Notes: generated by a model not told the origin, from the sequence alone. A stretch of DNA of 64,000 nt from an uncultured Alphaproteobacteria bacterium (GCA_902613185.1 CACMGP010000001.1:310001-374000), one strand, 5' to 3'; numbered from the stretch's first letter, positions 17,489-31,770 are shown. Made by a program: numbers and translations.

Positions 17489-18151
17489 CTAGATCTTTTT
17501 ATATTCTCTAGACTGAATATTTTTGTTACTTTTAAAATCTCTAGCAATGATGGTTTCACCACCTATACATTGCTGACCAGTGCTTACCATTAAATTGTAG
17601 GAGTTGGGAAATTCTATATCTACTCTACTTCCAAACTTGATAATTCCATATCTATCACCTTGGTTTACTCTCTCATTAGTTTTGAGATAACAAATTATTC
17701 TTCTAGCAATTAAACCAGCTATTTGTGTTATGTATATAATGTTAGATCCGGACTTAAGGGTTAATCTTAATCTTTCATTATCTTCACTTGCTTTGTCTAA
17801 ATTAGCATTAATGAATTTACCCTCAATATAATCAATTTTTGTAATTTGACCTGAAATTGGCAATCTTTGGATATGTACATTAAATACGCTCAAAAAAATT
17901 GAAACTTTGGTATAACTTTTTTTTCCCTCTTTATACTCACTAATATTTGTAATTAATCCATCTGCTGGACTTAATAAAATATCATCACCTAATGGAACAA
18001 CTCTTTCAGGGTCTCTAAAAAAATAAAATGTAAAAATTAATAATATTAAAAAAATTAAAAATAGAGGTTTATATATAAAATAAAAAAAAATTACTAATAA
18101 GAATAATATTATAAGCGCAGCAGAAATTTCTTTGTGGAACTTGAAATACAT
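17489..18151 (-). CDS. psd: Phosphatidylserine decarboxylase proenzyme, small form
   Basis: Decarboxylates phosphatidylserine to phosphatidylethanolamine using a pyruvoyl group. The 220-residue protein has two N-terminal membrane segments (about 11-45), then the conserved SPADGLITNI and FLSVFNVHIQRLPISG. The self-cleavage region is IIKFGSRVDIEFP, with processing expected between Gly174 and Ser175. This is the short subtype found in alphaproteobacteria and archaea, not the ~300-residue E. coli type. Operon with pssA. Confidence 0.93.
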   Translation of the reverse strand: MYFKFHKEISAALIILFLLVIFFYFIYKPLFLIFLILLIFTFYFFRDPERVVPLGDDILLSPADGLITNISEYKEGKKSYTKVSIFLSVFNVHIQRLPISGQITKIDYIEGKFINANLDKASEDNERLRLTLKSGSNIIYITQIAGLIARRIICYLKTNERVNQGDRYGIIKFGSRVDIEFPNSYNLMVSTGQQCIGGETIIARDFKSNKNIQSREYKKI

Positions 18152-18245
18152 AAGATGGAATTATTATCTGAATTGTATAATTTGATCAATAAAATAGATA
18201 TTTTTTATTAATTTAATCTGTTATACAGTCAATATCTCTATATAA

Positions 18246-19457
18246 ATGGCAAAAATTTCAGTAAAAAATCCTGTGGTCGAATTAGATGGTGATGAAATGA
18301 CAAGGATTATATGGGATTTTATTAAACAAAAGCTCATTCTTCCATATCTTGATATAGATCTCAAATATTACGACTTATCTGTGCAAAATAGAGATCAAAC
18401 AAATGATGAAATTACAGTTGAGGCTGCAAAAGCAATTAAAAAATTTGGGGTTGGTATAAAATGTGCAACGATAACTCCTGACGATAATAGAGTGTTGGAA
18501 TTTAGACTAAAAAAAATGTGGCGTTCTCCAAATGGTACTATAAGAAATATTTTAGATGGAACTGTTTTTAGACAACCAATTATATGTAAAAATATTCCAA
18601 GAATTGTAAGAACATGGGATGCCCCTATTGTTGTTGGTAGGCATGCGTTTGGTGACCAATATAAAGCTACAGAAATGAAGATCGACAAACCAGGAAAACT
18701 TTTTATGAAATATGTTGATGAAGAGGGAAAAATAGAAGAAAAAGAAGTTTTTCAATTTCAAAATCAGGGTGTTGCCCTCTCTATGTATAATGTAGATGAG
18801 TCAATAAGAGGTTTTGCAAGAGCTTGTTTTAATTATGGATTAAAATTAAAATGGCCTGTGTATCTTTCAACAAAAGATACTATTTTAAAAAAATATGATG
18901 GTAGATTTAAAGAAATATTTAATGAAATTTTTCAGAAAGAATTTAAAACTGATTTTGAAAATAAACAAATAGTCTATGAACACCGTCTTATTGATGATTT
19001 GGTTGCGTCTTCAATGAAATGGTCAGGTAACTTTATTTGGGCATGCAAGAATTATGACGGAGATGTTCAGTCAGATGCAGTTGCACAAGGGTTTGGTTCT
19101 TTAGGTATGATGTCTAGTGTTTTAATGACACCTGATGGCAAAACAATTGAAGCTGAGGCTGCTCACGGAACGGTAACTAGACATTATAGACTACATCAAA
19201 AGGGGGAAAAAACTTCAACAAATCCTATAGCATCAATATTTGCTTGGACAAAAGGTTTAAACTTTAGAGGTGAGTTTGATGGAAATGATGAACTTATTAA
19301 GTTTTCTAGGGCGCTTGAAGAAACCTGTGTTGAAACTGTGGAGTCTGGTCAAATGACTAAGGACTTAGCAATACTTATAGACAAAAATTCGCCTTGGATG
19401 AACACTGAAGATTTTTTAAATTGTCTTGATAAAAATCTTCAAGCTAAATTAAGTTAA
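18246..19457 (+). CDS. icd: NADP-dependent isocitrate dehydrogenase
   Basis: Oxidises isocitrate to 2-oxoglutarate in the TCA cycle. The 403-residue protein is the dimeric, eukaryote-like type II form common in alphaproteobacteria. It has [17 protein letters not shown] at the N-terminus, [51 protein letters not shown] and [12 protein letters not shown] near the coenzyme site. Its 3' end overlaps alaS by 4 bases, convergently. icd next to alaS and recA is a common alphaproteobacterial arrangement. Confidence 0.96.
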   Translation: MAKISVKNPVVELDGDEMTRIIWDFIKQKLILPYLDIDLKYYDLSVQNRDQTNDEITVEAAKAIKKFGVGIKCATITPDDNRVLEFRLKKMWRSPNGTIRNILDGTVFRQPIICKNIPRIVRTWDAPIVVGRHAFGDQYKATEMKIDKPGKLFMKYVDEEGKIEEKEVFQFQNQGVALSMYNVDESIRGFARACFNYGLKLKWPVYLSTKDTILKKYDGRFKEIFNEIFQKEFKTDFENKQIVYEHRLIDDLVASSMKWSGNFIWACKNYDGDVQSDAVAQGFGSLGMMSSVLMTPDGKTIEAEAAHGTVTRHYRLHQKGEKTSTNPIASIFAWTKGLNFRGEFDGNDELIKFSRALEETCVETVESGQMTKDLAILIDKNSPWMNTEDFLNCLDKNLQAKLS

Positions 19458-22123
19458 ATCTGGTTTTTAATACTTAAAAAGGCTTGATTTAATTGATCTT
19501 TTTTGTTGCCACCAGCTTGGGCAAAATCAATTCTTCCTCCACCACCTTTTGAACCGAGTAAATCAAAAGTACTTTTTATTAATACTCTGGCATCATACGT
19601 GTCCATTAAATCATTAGTTAACCCAACGATGATAGATACCTTATCATCATTGGTAGTAATACAAGCCAAAATAGATTTAGATTTTTCTGATTTAAATTTA
19701 TCAAAAATTGATCTAAGTTCTTTGGGAGGTAGATTTTCTATTAATTGAGACACAAAATTAATTCCGTTTATATCTGTTTCTTCTATTTTATTATTCTCTT
19801 CATTTGAGAGTATCGATTTATTTTTTAAATTATCTAAATAATTTTCTAATTTCTTTATGTATAGGTTTTTATTATCTTCGCTAAAACTTATTTTTCCGTT
19901 TAATTTGTTAATTTGTGAGATTAAATTAGTGATTTTATCATCAAGTTTTTTTTCAAGTAGTTGATCCTCTTTTAGTTTATTACTAATGAATTCATCTACC
20001 TTATTACCAGTGCAAGCCTCTATTCTCCTAACTCCTGATGAGACAGACTCTTCACTTATAATATGAAATTTTTCGATATCTTTAACATTTGTTACGTGCG
20101 TTCCGCCACATAGCTCAATTGAATAAGGTTTATTATTATTTTCACCTAGAGTAACTACTCTGACCTCTTCGCCATATTTTTCTCCAAACAAAGCCATAGC
20201 CCCTTGTTTAATTGCTTCTTCTTGAGATTTAATATCAATTTGTGTTTCACAAGTATTAGAAATTATATTTGTTACCTCTTTTTGAATAGTATCTATTTGA
20301 TTTGATGAAATTTGTTTATTATGACTGAAGTCAAAACGTAATTTATTCTCATTAACTAAAGATCCGCGCTGAGCTACATGAGGTCCTAAATTATTTCTCA
20401 AAGCGGCATGAAGTAAATGTGTAGCAGAATGATTTTTTTTAATTAGATCCCTTAAACTGGCATCAACTTTAAGTTTAACCTCATGTCCTATTTTAAAATT
20501 GCCTGAAATTACATTACCAAAATGAATAAAAATGCCTTGAGGAGTTTTTCTAGTATCTGTCACTCTAAATTCACCATTTTCTGAAGAAATTATGCCTTTA
20601 TCTCCAACTTGCCCACCTGACTCTGCATAAAAACATGACTCATCTGTTATAATTGCAGATTTTTTTATTTTATTACTTAATTCATCAACTGCTTCTGAAT
20701 CTAAGACTAATGCAGTTACATTTGCCTTTAAAGTAGTTTCATCGTATCCCTTAAATACTGTTGGTTTATTTTTTCTTGCAATATCAAACCATAGCTTTTC
20801 AGTATTTCCATCACCGCTACCTTTCCATGAAGATCTAGCTTCCTCTTTTTGTAGCTTCATTGATGCATCAAAGGACTCTATATCAACATCTATATCCTTT
20901 GTTCTTAGATAATCTTGTGTTAAATCAAGGGGAAATCCAAAGGTATCGTATAATTTAAATGCGATTTTGCCGTCTAATTTATTATTTTTAATATTAGGTA
21001 TTTCTTGTCCGAGTATCTCTAGGCCTTTACTTAAAGTTTCTCTAAATTTTATTTCCTCATTGTAGAGTGTTTCCTTAATTGCCTCAGATCCAGTGATAAG
21101 TTCTTGGAAGAAATCACCCATTAAATTTTTCAATTCATCAAAAATTTTGTGAAATAATGGCTCTGAGGAGCCTAATGTATATGCATGTCTTATTCCCCTT
21201 CTTAATATTCGCCTTAATACATAACCCCGCCCCTCATTTGAAGGCAAAACCCCGTCAGCAATTAAAAAAGAGGAAGCTCGTAAGTGATCTGCTATAACTC
21301 TAAAACTAGATTTATTTTGTTCAGATATTTTTTTTTGCATGAACTCTTGAGTAATGTCAATAATATTTGAAAACAAATCAGAACTATAATTATCATTACT
21401 ACCATTTAATAATGCTGTTATTCTCTCTAGACCCATCCCCGTGTCTACACATGGTTTAGGTAAATCAAGTCTAGTTTTTTTGTCTACCTGCTCATACTGC
21501 ATAAAAACTAAATTCCATATTTCAATGAAACGATCACCATCTTCGTCAACCGAACCTGGGGGGCCACCAAAATATTTATCACCATGATCATAAAATATCT
21601 CCGAACATGGTCCGCAAGGTCCTGTGTCGCCCATTGACCAAAAATTATCAGAACTTGAAATTTTAATTATTTTACTATCAGGTAAATTAGCAATCTTTTT
21701 CCAAAATTTTTCTGCAACTTCATCATCATGATATATTGTAACTAATAATTTATCTTTGTTAATTTTAAATTCTTTAGTTATTAAGTTCCATGCGTATAGA
21801 ATTGCTTGCTCTTTAAAATAGTCACCAAAAGAAAAATTTCCTAACATCTCGAAGAATGTATGATGCCGAGTAGTAAATCCAACATTCTCTAAATCATTAT
21901 GTTTTCCTCCTGCCCGAACACATTTTTGAGAGGTCGTTGCTCTTTTGAAATCTAACTGTTCCATGCCTGTGAAAACATTTTTAAATTGAACCATTCCTGA
22001 ATTAGCAAACATTAGAGAGGGGTCATTTTCCGGCACTAAAGATCCAGATTTGACATGCCTATGATCATTATTTTTAAAATAATCAATAAATGCATTGCGG
22101 ACTTCATTAGAGTTCATATTCAT
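19454..22123 (-). CDS. alaS: Alanine--tRNA ligase
   Basis: Charges tRNA-Ala. The 889-residue protein has the class II catalytic domain ([22 protein letters not shown], then [19 protein letters not shown] and [12 protein letters not shown]). The editing domain has [11 protein letters not shown] plus CGGTHV for zinc. The C-Ala domain ends [16 protein letters not shown]. An ATG two codons in (22117) is an equally good start. It follows recA on the same strand. Confidence 0.96.
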   Translation of the reverse strand: MNMNSNEVRNAFIDYFKNNDHRHVKSGSLVPENDPSLMFANSGMVQFKNVFTGMEQLDFKRATTSQKCVRAGGKHNDLENVGFTTRHHTFFEMLGNFSFGDYFKEQAILYAWNLITKEFKINKDKLLVTIYHDDEVAEKFWKKIANLPDSKIIKISSSDNFWSMGDTGPCGPCSEIFYDHGDKYFGGPPGSVDEDGDRFIEIWNLVFMQYEQVDKKTRLDLPKPCVDTGMGLERITALLNGSNDNYSSDLFSNIIDITQEFMQKKISEQNKSSFRVIADHLRASSFLIADGVLPSNEGRGYVLRRILRRGIRHAYTLGSSEPLFHKIFDELKNLMGDFFQELITGSEAIKETLYNEEIKFRETLSKGLEILGQEIPNIKNNKLDGKIAFKLYDTFGFPLDLTQDYLRTKDIDVDIESFDASMKLQKEEARSSWKGSGDGNTEKLWFDIARKNKPTVFKGYDETTLKANVTALVLDSEAVDELSNKIKKSAIITDESCFYAESGGQVGDKGIISSENGEFRVTDTRKTPQGIFIHFGNVISGNFKIGHEVKLKVDASLRDLIKKNHSATHLLHAALRNNLGPHVAQRGSLVNENKLRFDFSHNKQISSNQIDTIQKEVTNIISNTCETQIDIKSQEEAIKQGAMALFGEKYGEEVRVVTLGENNNKPYSIELCGGTHVTNVKDIEKFHIISEESVSSGVRRIEACTGNKVDEFISNKLKEDQLLEKKLDDKITNLISQINKLNGKISFSEDNKNLYIKKLENYLDNLKNKSILSNEENNKIEETDINGINFVSQLIENLPPKELRSIFDKFKSEKSKSILACITTNDDKVSIIVGLTNDLMDTYDARVLIKSTFDLLGSKGGGGRIDFAQAGGNKKDQLNQAFLSIKNQI

Positions 22124-22155
22124 GGAATATAGATTAATTTAACTGAAATTTAATA

Positions 22156-23217
22156 TTATTCTTTAGGGTTTTTTTCGACGGTTTCTTCTGTTGTGGAAGG
22201 AGGTGGGTCGATCATCAGCTCTTCAACGGTGTCGGAATTTGATCTTATTCTGCTTTCTATTTCATTCAATAACTCTGGATTATCCTTTAAAAACTGTTTT
22301 GTATTTTCTCTACCTTGACCAATTTTTTCATCTTTGTAAGAATACCACGCTCCAGACTTATCTATAATATCAGCTTGAACACCTAAATCTATAATTTCGC
22401 CAATTTTAGAAATTCCTTCACCGTACATAATGTCAAATTCAACCATTTTAAAAGGAGGGGCCATTTTATTTTTGACAACCTTCACTCTCGTTTGGTTTCC
22501 AATAATATTATCTTTATCTTTTATTGCGCCAATCCTTCTAATATCTAGTCTTACGGAAGAGTAAAACTTCAAAGCGTTACCTCCAGTGGTGACTTCAGGG
22601 CTTCCAAACATAACACCTATTTTCATTCTCAGTTGATTAATAAAAACAACCATAGTATTTGTCTTTGAGATCGAGCTAGTTAGTTTTCTAAGCGCTTGGC
22701 TCATTAGCCTTGCCTGAAGTCCGGGCAAAGAGTCGCCCATTTCACCCTCTAACTCTGCTCTGGGAACCAAAGCTGCCACTGAGTCAATAACTAATAAATC
22801 TATACCTTCAGATTTTACAAGAGTATCTGAGATCTCTAATGCCTGTTCACCAGTATCAGGTTGAGATATCAATAATTCATCAATATTCACTCCAAGTTTT
22901 TTTGCATAACCTGGGTCTAAAGCATGTTCAGCATCAATAAAAGCGCAAGTTCCTCCAACTTTTTGAGCTTCCGCAATTATATGTAATGTTAGAGTTGTTT
23001 TACCTGAGCTTTCTGGGCCATAAACTTCTATGACTCTTCCTTTAGGTAAACCACCTATTCCTAGAGCTATATCTAGACCAAGAGAGCCTGTTGAGTATAC
23101 ATCAATATTTGCATCAATATCTTTCTTTCCAAGCATCATTATGGAACCTTTTCCATATGATTTTTCAATATTACTAATAACAGATTTAAGCTTGTTTAAA
23201 TTTTCTTTTTTATCCAT
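22156..23217 (-). CDS. recA: Recombinase A
   Basis: Strand-exchange ATPase for homologous recombination and SOS signalling. The 353-residue protein contains [10 protein letters not shown] (Walker A, near 69-76), [31 protein letters not shown] and [30 protein letters not shown] (loop L2). The C-terminal acidic tail is short. No canonical alphaproteobacterial LexA box (GTTC-N7-GTTC) is visible in the 51-base gap upstream. Confidence 0.97.
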   Translation of the reverse strand: MDKKENLNKLKSVISNIEKSYGKGSIMMLGKKDIDANIDVYSTGSLGLDIALGIGGLPKGRVIEVYGPESSGKTTLTLHIIAEAQKVGGTCAFIDAEHALDPGYAKKLGVNIDELLISQPDTGEQALEISDTLVKSEGIDLLVIDSVAALVPRAELEGEMGDSLPGLQARLMSQALRKLTSSISKTNTMVVFINQLRMKIGVMFGSPEVTTGGNALKFYSSVRLDIRRIGAIKDKDNIIGNQTRVKVVKNKMAPPFKMVEFDIMYGEGISKIGEIIDLGVQADIIDKSGAWYSYKDEKIGQGRENTKQFLKDNPELLNEIESRIRSNSDTVEELMIDPPPSTTEETVEKNPKE

Positions 23218-23232
23218 TTGATTCTATAGTAA

Positions 23233-23260
23233 ATAGTAAATATTTGTTTCTACTTAACAA
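23233..23260 (-). promoter_or_regulatory. Candidate recA promoter
   Basis: On the minus strand TTGTTA (-35) and TACTAT (-10) are separated by 16 bases, with the recA ATG about 16 bases below the -10. The gap also contains a short direct repeat TAGTAAATAGTAAA. In such AT-rich DNA chance matches are frequent. Confidence 0.4.
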
Positions 23261-23268
23261 GAGTAATA

Positions 23269-23460
23269 ATGGAAAATAACTATAATTTTAGCGATTTTAT
23301 ACCAGGTACAATCGTGGAGTGTCCATCTCAACCAAATTGGGGCCTGGGGCAAGTTCAATCTTGTATAAATAGTAAAATCACTATTAACTTTGAGAACGTA
23401 GGGAAAAAAGTTATAGATTTAAATGTAGTTGATTTAAAAATATACGAAAATGCTGACTGA
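23269..23460 (+). CDS. DUF3553 family protein
   Basis: 63 residues, soluble. FIPGTIVECPSQPNWGLGQVQS, then KITINFENVGKKVID, matches the small DUF3553 family, in which a WGxGQV turn is followed by a strand with NFexaGkK. The fold resembles a small SH3-like barrel, as found in RNA-polymerase-interacting CarD or UvrD C-terminal modules; this comparison is inference. It is divergent from recA and overlaps moaA by 11 bases. Confidence 0.72.
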   Translation: MENNYNFSDFIPGTIVECPSQPNWGLGQVQSCINSKITINFENVGKKVIDLNVVDLKIYENAD

Positions 23461-24439
23461 TAATTTTAAAAGAAAAATAGATTACTTGAGAATATCTGTC
23501 ACTGATAGATGTGATTTAAGGTGCACTTATTGTATGGCTGAAGATGTAACCTTCTTGCCTAGACAAGAAGTTTTATCAATTGAAGAAATTATTAAACTTA
23601 CAAATATATTTAATGAGTTAGGTGTAAAAAAATTTCGATTAACAGGTGGTGAACCTCTTGTAAGAAAAAACATAGTTTCAATTATAGAACATTTAAATAA
23701 CCTAAAAAATCATGGTAAAATTTTGGAGCATACTTTAACTACAAATGGTACGAATTTATCAAGATATGCATCTATTCTTAAAAAGAATGGTGTTGAAAGA
23801 ATAAATGTTTCCCTTGATAGCTTAAATACTGAAAGTTTTAGGAAAATAACTAAATGGGGAGATCTTAGTAAAGTTTTAAATGGTATAGAGGCAGCTAAAC
23901 AAGAAGGTATAAAGATAAAAATAAATACTGTTTTGACTCAAAATTTCAATGATAAAGAAATATTTGATATTTTAGATTGGTGTAAAAAAAATAATTTTGA
24001 TATTTCGTTAATTGAAATAATGCCCATAGGCGATATTGGAGAAAAACGATTTAATCAATATTTATCAATGAAGAAATTTGAAGAGGATCTAGTAAATAAA
24101 TTAAATTTAATTCCCTCTAAACACAGAACTAATGGCCCCTCTAGATACTATGAGTATTCAAATCATAAATCAAAAATTGGTATTATATCTGCTATTTCTC
24201 ATAACTTTTGTGATACTTGTAATAGGGTAAGGCTTACATGTACTGGTAAGTTATATATGTGTTTAGGACAAAATGATTTTGTAGATTTAAAATTTGCCCT
24301 AAGAAATCAAACAAAAAATGATATTATTGCTTTGATAGAATATGCCATGTCAATTAAACCAAAAGCACATAACTTTGAAATTCAAAAAGATAATTTTGAG
24401 GGATATGTTAATCGTTATATGAATGAAACTGGGGGTTAA
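23450..24439 (+). CDS. moaA: GTP 3',8-cyclase MoaA
   Basis: Radical SAM enzyme that starts molybdenum cofactor synthesis from GTP. In 329 residues, the SAM cluster is CDLRCTYC (CxxxCxxC), followed by RLTGGEPLVRKNI. The second cluster is CDTCNRVRLTCTGKLYMC (CxxC-x13-C). The protein ends with the double glycine TGG needed for activity in this family. Other moa or moe genes are not in the window apart from the molybdopterin-binding-domain gene at 32.1 kb, which belongs to a different family. Confidence 0.94.
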   Translation: MLTDNFKRKIDYLRISVTDRCDLRCTYCMAEDVTFLPRQEVLSIEEIIKLTNIFNELGVKKFRLTGGEPLVRKNIVSIIEHLNNLKNHGKILEHTLTTNGTNLSRYASILKKNGVERINVSLDSLNTESFRKITKWGDLSKVLNGIEAAKQEGIKIKINTVLTQNFNDKEIFDILDWCKKNNFDISLIEIMPIGDIGEKRFNQYLSMKKFEEDLVNKLNLIPSKHRTNGPSRYYEYSNHKSKIGIISAISHNFCDTCNRVRLTCTGKLYMCLGQNDFVDLKFALRNQTKNDIIALIEYAMSIKPKAHNFEIQKDNFEGYVNRYMNETGG

Positions 24440-24442
24440 TAA

Positions 24443-25204
24443 ATGAAAATATGTTTTGTTTCTTTTCCTCTTGAAAAAAATATTGAAGCTCAAGAGAAAC
24501 TTATAAAAAAATACGGTAATTACGAGCCTGAAGAGGCAGATTTCATTGTAGCACTTGGAGGTGATGGTTTTATATTAAAATCACTTCATAATTATATGAA
24601 ACTTAACAAGCCAATTTATGGTATGAATTTTGGATCTGTCGGATTCTTAATGAATGATTACAAACTTGATGGATTAGAAGAACGACTAAATAGCGCTCAA
24701 TTAACAAAATTAAGACCTTTAGTAATGAAAACTTTAAATCCCACGGGTCAAGAAATTAAAGCTATTGCGATTAATGAAATCAGTATTCGTAGAGAAAAAT
24801 ATCAAGCCGCAAAAATTCAAATTATGATAGATAACGAAGTAAGGATAGAAGAGCTTGTTTGTGATGGCGTAATATTATCAACCGCAGCAGGTAGCACAGG
24901 GTATAATTACTCTGCTTCAGGACCAATTATTCCACTTGGAAGTAATGTTGTAGCACTGACTGCTGTAAGTGCCTATAGTCCCAGACATTGGCGTGGTGGC
25001 CTATTAAAAGATAATGCAAAAATTAAAATTATTAATAATAATCCATCTAAAAGACCGATAGTAGTTCATGCTGATCATATTGAAGCTAAAGATGTTATTT
25101 CTGTTGAAATTGAGATGTCCGAGGGTATGGAAATACCTTTGTTATTTGATAATGATCATAAAATTGAAGAACGTGTTTATAAAGAAATGTTTAAATCCCA
25201 CTAA
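24443..25204 (+). CDS. nadK: NAD kinase
   Basis: Phosphorylates NAD to NADP. The 253-residue protein has the ATP-binding GGDGFIL motif (near 33-39), FGSVGFLMN and NEISIRR. The NAD-binding glycine-rich block is DGVILSTAAGSTGYNYSASGPIIP. Length is normal for alphaproteobacterial NadK. It begins 3 bases after moaA and is followed by the exported-protein gene at 25209. Confidence 0.95.
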   Translation: MKICFVSFPLEKNIEAQEKLIKKYGNYEPEEADFIVALGGDGFILKSLHNYMKLNKPIYGMNFGSVGFLMNDYKLDGLEERLNSAQLTKLRPLVMKTLNPTGQEIKAIAINEISIRREKYQAAKIQIMIDNEVRIEELVCDGVILSTAAGSTGYNYSASGPIIPLGSNVVALTAVSAYSPRHWRGGLLKDNAKIKIINNNPSKRPIVVHADHIEAKDVISVEIEMSEGMEIPLLFDNDHKIEERVYKEMFKSH

Positions 25205-25208
25205 TTAA

Positions 25209-26309
25209 GTGAAATTTCCTAACAACTCAAAAGTCTTCTTAATTATTTTTTTATTACTTTTTTTTCAAAAAAATTCTTTTGCTAATGAATGTTTAATAAA
25301 AAAAGAGTTGAATATCGGGTTTATCGAAAATAATTACATAGATTATAAATATTACTTATATTATGCACTCGGTGAGTACTCCTTAATTAATGATGTAGAA
25401 TTCACAATTAGCGAAGTTAATCAAAATGCAAATGAATTTGATATTATATTTGGAGAATTTAGAGATTTAGCTAAGTTAAGTTTAAATCAAACTCAGATAC
25501 CTAATAAAGTTTTAAATTTTTATAATGATAATGAAGTTGAAGTTATAGGTAATATATTCCCCCTAGATTTAGATACATTTATATTATTAAGCAAGGATGA
25601 TTATGAAAAATTAAATTTTGAGGAATTTTCAGAATTATATAATCCAATAAAATATACACTGGGAATGAGCTTTAAAACTAAAGAGGATATAATTAATTTA
25701 ATAATATATCATCTGGAACAACCCTCTATTAATGTAAATAGTTTATCATTTGAGTTAACTGCAGATTTATTTTCAAAAACATATCAAAATCTTAACAAAA
25801 ATATTATTAATAATAACTTCCTAGAGGTTTTCAACTCTTATGAAAATTCAGAGAATATTTATACTTTATTTAGTGATGGGATTTTACTCAATAAGAATAT
25901 TGAATTTAGAAGTTTTCAGCTTTTTCCAAAGAGTAAATATATTTGGGATAGCGATGAGGGAGTTTTTGTAAAAAGTATATATAGTAAACCTTTATCTTTT
26001 TATGGTTTTAGCGCCTATTTAAACAACTCTCAAGGTTCAGGACTTTTATGCTATCTAATTGATGAAGAGGTAAGGCTAAAGGCTTTTAGAGATTTTAACA
26101 TCCAGTTAAGTCCGTTATCAATTAATGAAGTAAGAAGTATTGAAGATGATTTACCTGACAATTATAAAAAGATTTTAGAAAATAAAAATAAAAATGTACT
26201 CAAACCAAATTATTCCTCAGAAAATAAAAACTATGATTTATTTTCTGGTCTAATTTTTGGTAAATTTAAATATGATGATATCATAGAAAATCAAGACTAT
26301 TTAAATTGA
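25209..26309 (+). CDS. Unrecognised exported protein, possibly solute-binding-protein-like
   Basis: 366 residues from a GTG start 4 bases after nadK. A classical signal peptide (KVFLIIFLLLFFQKNSFANE, cleavage after SFA) sends it to the periplasm. The remainder is acidic and Asn/Leu-rich. Segments such as FDIIFGEFRDLAKL, IFPLDLDTFILLSKDDYEKL and IKYTLGMSFKTKEDIINLIIYHL recall the alternating strands and helices of type 2 periplasmic binding proteins. No permease or ATPase gene adjoins it. I do not recognise a specific family. Confidence 0.6.
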   Translation: MKFPNNSKVFLIIFLLLFFQKNSFANECLIKKELNIGFIENNYIDYKYYLYYALGEYSLINDVEFTISEVNQNANEFDIIFGEFRDLAKLSLNQTQIPNKVLNFYNDNEVEVIGNIFPLDLDTFILLSKDDYEKLNFEEFSELYNPIKYTLGMSFKTKEDIINLIIYHLEQPSINVNSLSFELTADLFSKTYQNLNKNIINNNFLEVFNSYENSENIYTLFSDGILLNKNIEFRSFQLFPKSKYIWDSDEGVFVKSIYSKPLSFYGFSAYLNNSQGSGLLCYLIDEEVRLKAFRDFNIQLSPLSINEVRSIEDDLPDNYKKILENKNKNVLKPNYSSENKNYDLFSGLIFGKFKYDDIIENQDYLN

Positions 26310-26317
26310 TAAAAGTA

Positions 26318-26345
26318 TTGAAAAACTTAAGCAATCATCTAAATT
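26318..26345 (+). promoter_or_regulatory. Candidate promoter of tRNA-Leu
   Basis: TTGAAA (-35) and TAAATT (-10) are separated by 16 bases, with the tRNA 5' end 20 bases after the -10. It lies in the gap between the exported-protein gene and the tRNA. Confidence 0.45.
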
Positions 26346-26364
26346 CGATTAACAATTTTAACAT

Positions 26365-26452
26365 GGCCTCGTGCTGGAATTGGTAGACAGTCTGGACTTA
26401 AAATCCAGTGGGATTCATTCCCGTGGCGGTTCGAGTCCGCCCGAGGCTACCA
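26365..26452 (+). tRNA. tRNA-Leu (anticodon TAA)
   Basis: 88 bases including an encoded CCA. Acceptor GGCCTCG pairs with CGAGGCT (a G-T pair at the end). The anticodon stem CTGGA/TCCAG frames loop CTTAAAA with anticodon TAA at 26399-26401. A long variable arm follows (TGGGATTCATTCCCGT), and the T arm is GGCGG-TTCGAGT-CCGCC. It reads UUA and UUG, which are heavily used in this AT-rich genome. Confidence 0.97.
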
Positions 26453-26463
26453 CTTTTTACTAA

Positions 26464-26781
26464 ATGATCATTGTCGAAGTAACTTTCAGAATAGACTCTT
26501 CTTTAACAGAAGAAATGCTAAGGGAAAAATTTTTAGAGACAGCTCCAATTTACAAAACCACACCTGGTTTGATAAGAAAAAACTATATTTCAGATCTTAA
26601 AAACAATATTGCGGGAGGTATATATTGTTTTGATAATATGTTAAACGCACAAAGATGGTTCGATGATGAAAGAATTGAATGGATCACAAATAGATATTCG
26701 AAACCCAAGTTAAAATTTTATCAGAATTATGTTGTGGTGGACAATGAGTCTAAAAAAATTATTTCAGACGACAATCTGTAA
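26464..26781 (+). CDS. YdhR-like monooxygenase-family protein
   Basis: 105 residues forming a ferredoxin-like ABM/YdhR domain: MIIVEVTFRID at the N-terminus, then TTPGLIRKNYISDLKNNIAGGIYCFDNMLNAQRWF, where the AGGIYxF strand is the family hallmark. The role of YdhR proteins is not established; a mono-oxygenase or stress role has been proposed from structure. It lies between tRNA-Leu and the 3' end of the rRNA operon on the opposite strand. Confidence 0.72.
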   Translation: MIIVEVTFRIDSSLTEEMLREKFLETAPIYKTTPGLIRKNYISDLKNNIAGGIYCFDNMLNAQRWFDDERIEWITNRYSKPKLKFYQNYVVVDNESKKIISDDNL

Positions 26782-26805
26782 ATATGTATTGCTAATTAAT
26801 AAATA

Positions 26806-26914
26806 GGCGGCGTCCTACTCTCCCAAGCCTTAAGACTAAGTACCATCGGCGCTGGAGGCCTTCACGACCGAGTTCGAAATGGGATCGGGTTTTTTCACTC
26901 CGCTATGACCGCCA
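26806..26914 (-). rRNA. rrf: 5S ribosomal RNA
   Basis: About 109 bases with complementary ends (GGCGG.../...CCGCC). The minus strand contains CGAACTCGGTCGTGAAGG and GATGGTACT, typical of bacterial 5S. It is the last gene of the rRNA operon. No strong terminator hairpin is visible between it and the end of the YdhR-like gene. Confidence 0.93.
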
Positions 26915-26939
26915 AAAACTTTTTATAACATTGTAGTTA

Positions 26940-26962
26940 AAACTTTTCGCTGTGTATTGTAA

Positions 26963-26968
<6 letters not shown>
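26940..26968 (-). other. 3' arm of the 23S precursor processing stem
   Basis: AAACTTTTCGCTGTGTATTGTAATTCAAG (read on +) is complementary, with four mismatches or wobbles over about 29 bases, to the sequence around the 23S 5' end at 29669-29698. The pair would form the long stem cut by RNase III in pre-23S RNA. Confidence 0.7.
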
Positions 26969-29668
<2,700 letters not shown>

Positions 29669-29680
<12 letters not shown>

Positions 29681-29698
29681 ACACACAGTGAAAAGTTT
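29669..29698 (-). other. 5' arm of the 23S precursor processing stem
   Basis: Partner of 26940-26968: CTTGAATTATTAACACACAGTG followed by AAAAGTTT on the plus strand. The conserved pairing across 2.7 kb shows that the operon keeps the standard RNase III processing scheme. Confidence 0.7.
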
Positions 29699-29813
29699 GT
29701 AGTTAATAACTTTTTGTAGTTATTTGTTGTTATATTAGTTGTTTAATTGACGAATAACTCGTGCAAGTCATTCGTCTGTGTTATCAGCTTACATATTTAC
29801 GATTTTAAAAAGT

Positions 29814-29889
29814 TGGTGGAGGATAGCGGGATCGAACCGCTGACCTCCTGAATGCAAATCAGGCGCTCTCCCAGCTGAGCTAATCCCCC
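29814..29889 (-). tRNA. tRNA-Ala (anticodon TGC)
   Basis: 76 bases with encoded CCA, in the 16S-23S spacer. The acceptor is GGGGGAT, and the anticodon stem CCTGA/TCAGG has loop TTTGCAT (anticodon TGC). The order 16S, tRNA-Ile, tRNA-Ala, 23S is the classical one. Confidence 0.97.
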
Positions 29890-29897
29890 AACATTGT

Positions 29898-29974
29898 TGG
29901 TGGGCGAGGGAGGACTTGAACCTCCGACCTCACGCTTATCAAGCGCGCGCTCTAACCAACTGAGCTACACGCCC
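29898..29974 (-). tRNA. tRNA-Ile (anticodon GAT)
   Basis: 77 bases with encoded CCA, in the 16S-23S spacer 8 bases upstream of tRNA-Ala. Acceptor GGGCGTG, anticodon loop with GAT (CTTGATAAG), T arm GGAGG-TTCAAGT-CCTCC. Confidence 0.97.
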
Positions 29975-30016
29975 AATCAATGCTCTTTATCAACACTTGT
30001 TGAAAAAAGCAAAACA

Positions 30017-30030
30017 AATAGACGGTGGTT
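30017..30030 (-). other. 3' arm of the 16S precursor processing stem
   Basis: AATAGACGGTGGTT on the plus strand matches, as a perfect complement except one bulged base, the leader segment AACCCACCGTCTATT at 31674-31688. The arms flank the 16S gene and would form the RNase III stem of pre-16S RNA. Confidence 0.75.
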
Positions 30031-30067
30031 ACTTCGAACGTACACTTAGTTCAAAGTTTTTTTTCCT

Positions 30068-31566
<1,499 letters not shown>

Positions 31567-31673
31567 ATTACCTACTCATAAAAAACAAAGTTTTAAATTG
31601 ACGTAGGTTAGACGCCAAAATAACGAGCTGTCATTTTTCTCAAATGAAAGCTTGATCGAAATTTGACGTTATA

Positions 31674-31688
31674 AACCCACCGTCTATT
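31674..31688 (-). other. 5' arm of the 16S precursor processing stem
   Basis: AACCCACCGTCTATT (plus strand), the complement of AATAGACGGTGGTT at 30017-30030 with one extra base. It lies about 110 bases upstream of the mature 16S 5' end. Confidence 0.75.
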
Positions 31689-31708
31689 CATTTCATATTT
31701 ACAAAAAA

Positions 31709-31717
31709 TAAAGAGCA
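31709..31717 (-). promoter_or_regulatory. boxA antitermination site of the rRNA leader
   Basis: The minus strand reads TGCTCTTTA, identical to the core of the E. coli rrn boxA. It is located between the candidate promoter and 16S, where NusB-NusE loading is expected. Confidence 0.7.
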
Positions 31718-31770
31718 AGAATCACTAATGCACAATAAATGGCCTAGTGAATCGAATAAAAAGTAGAATA

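Noticed and set aside
29981-29990. TGCTCTTTAT resembling boxA in the 16S-tRNA spacer
   Set aside because: It reads on the plus strand, opposite to rRNA transcription, so it cannot serve this operon as boxA RNA.
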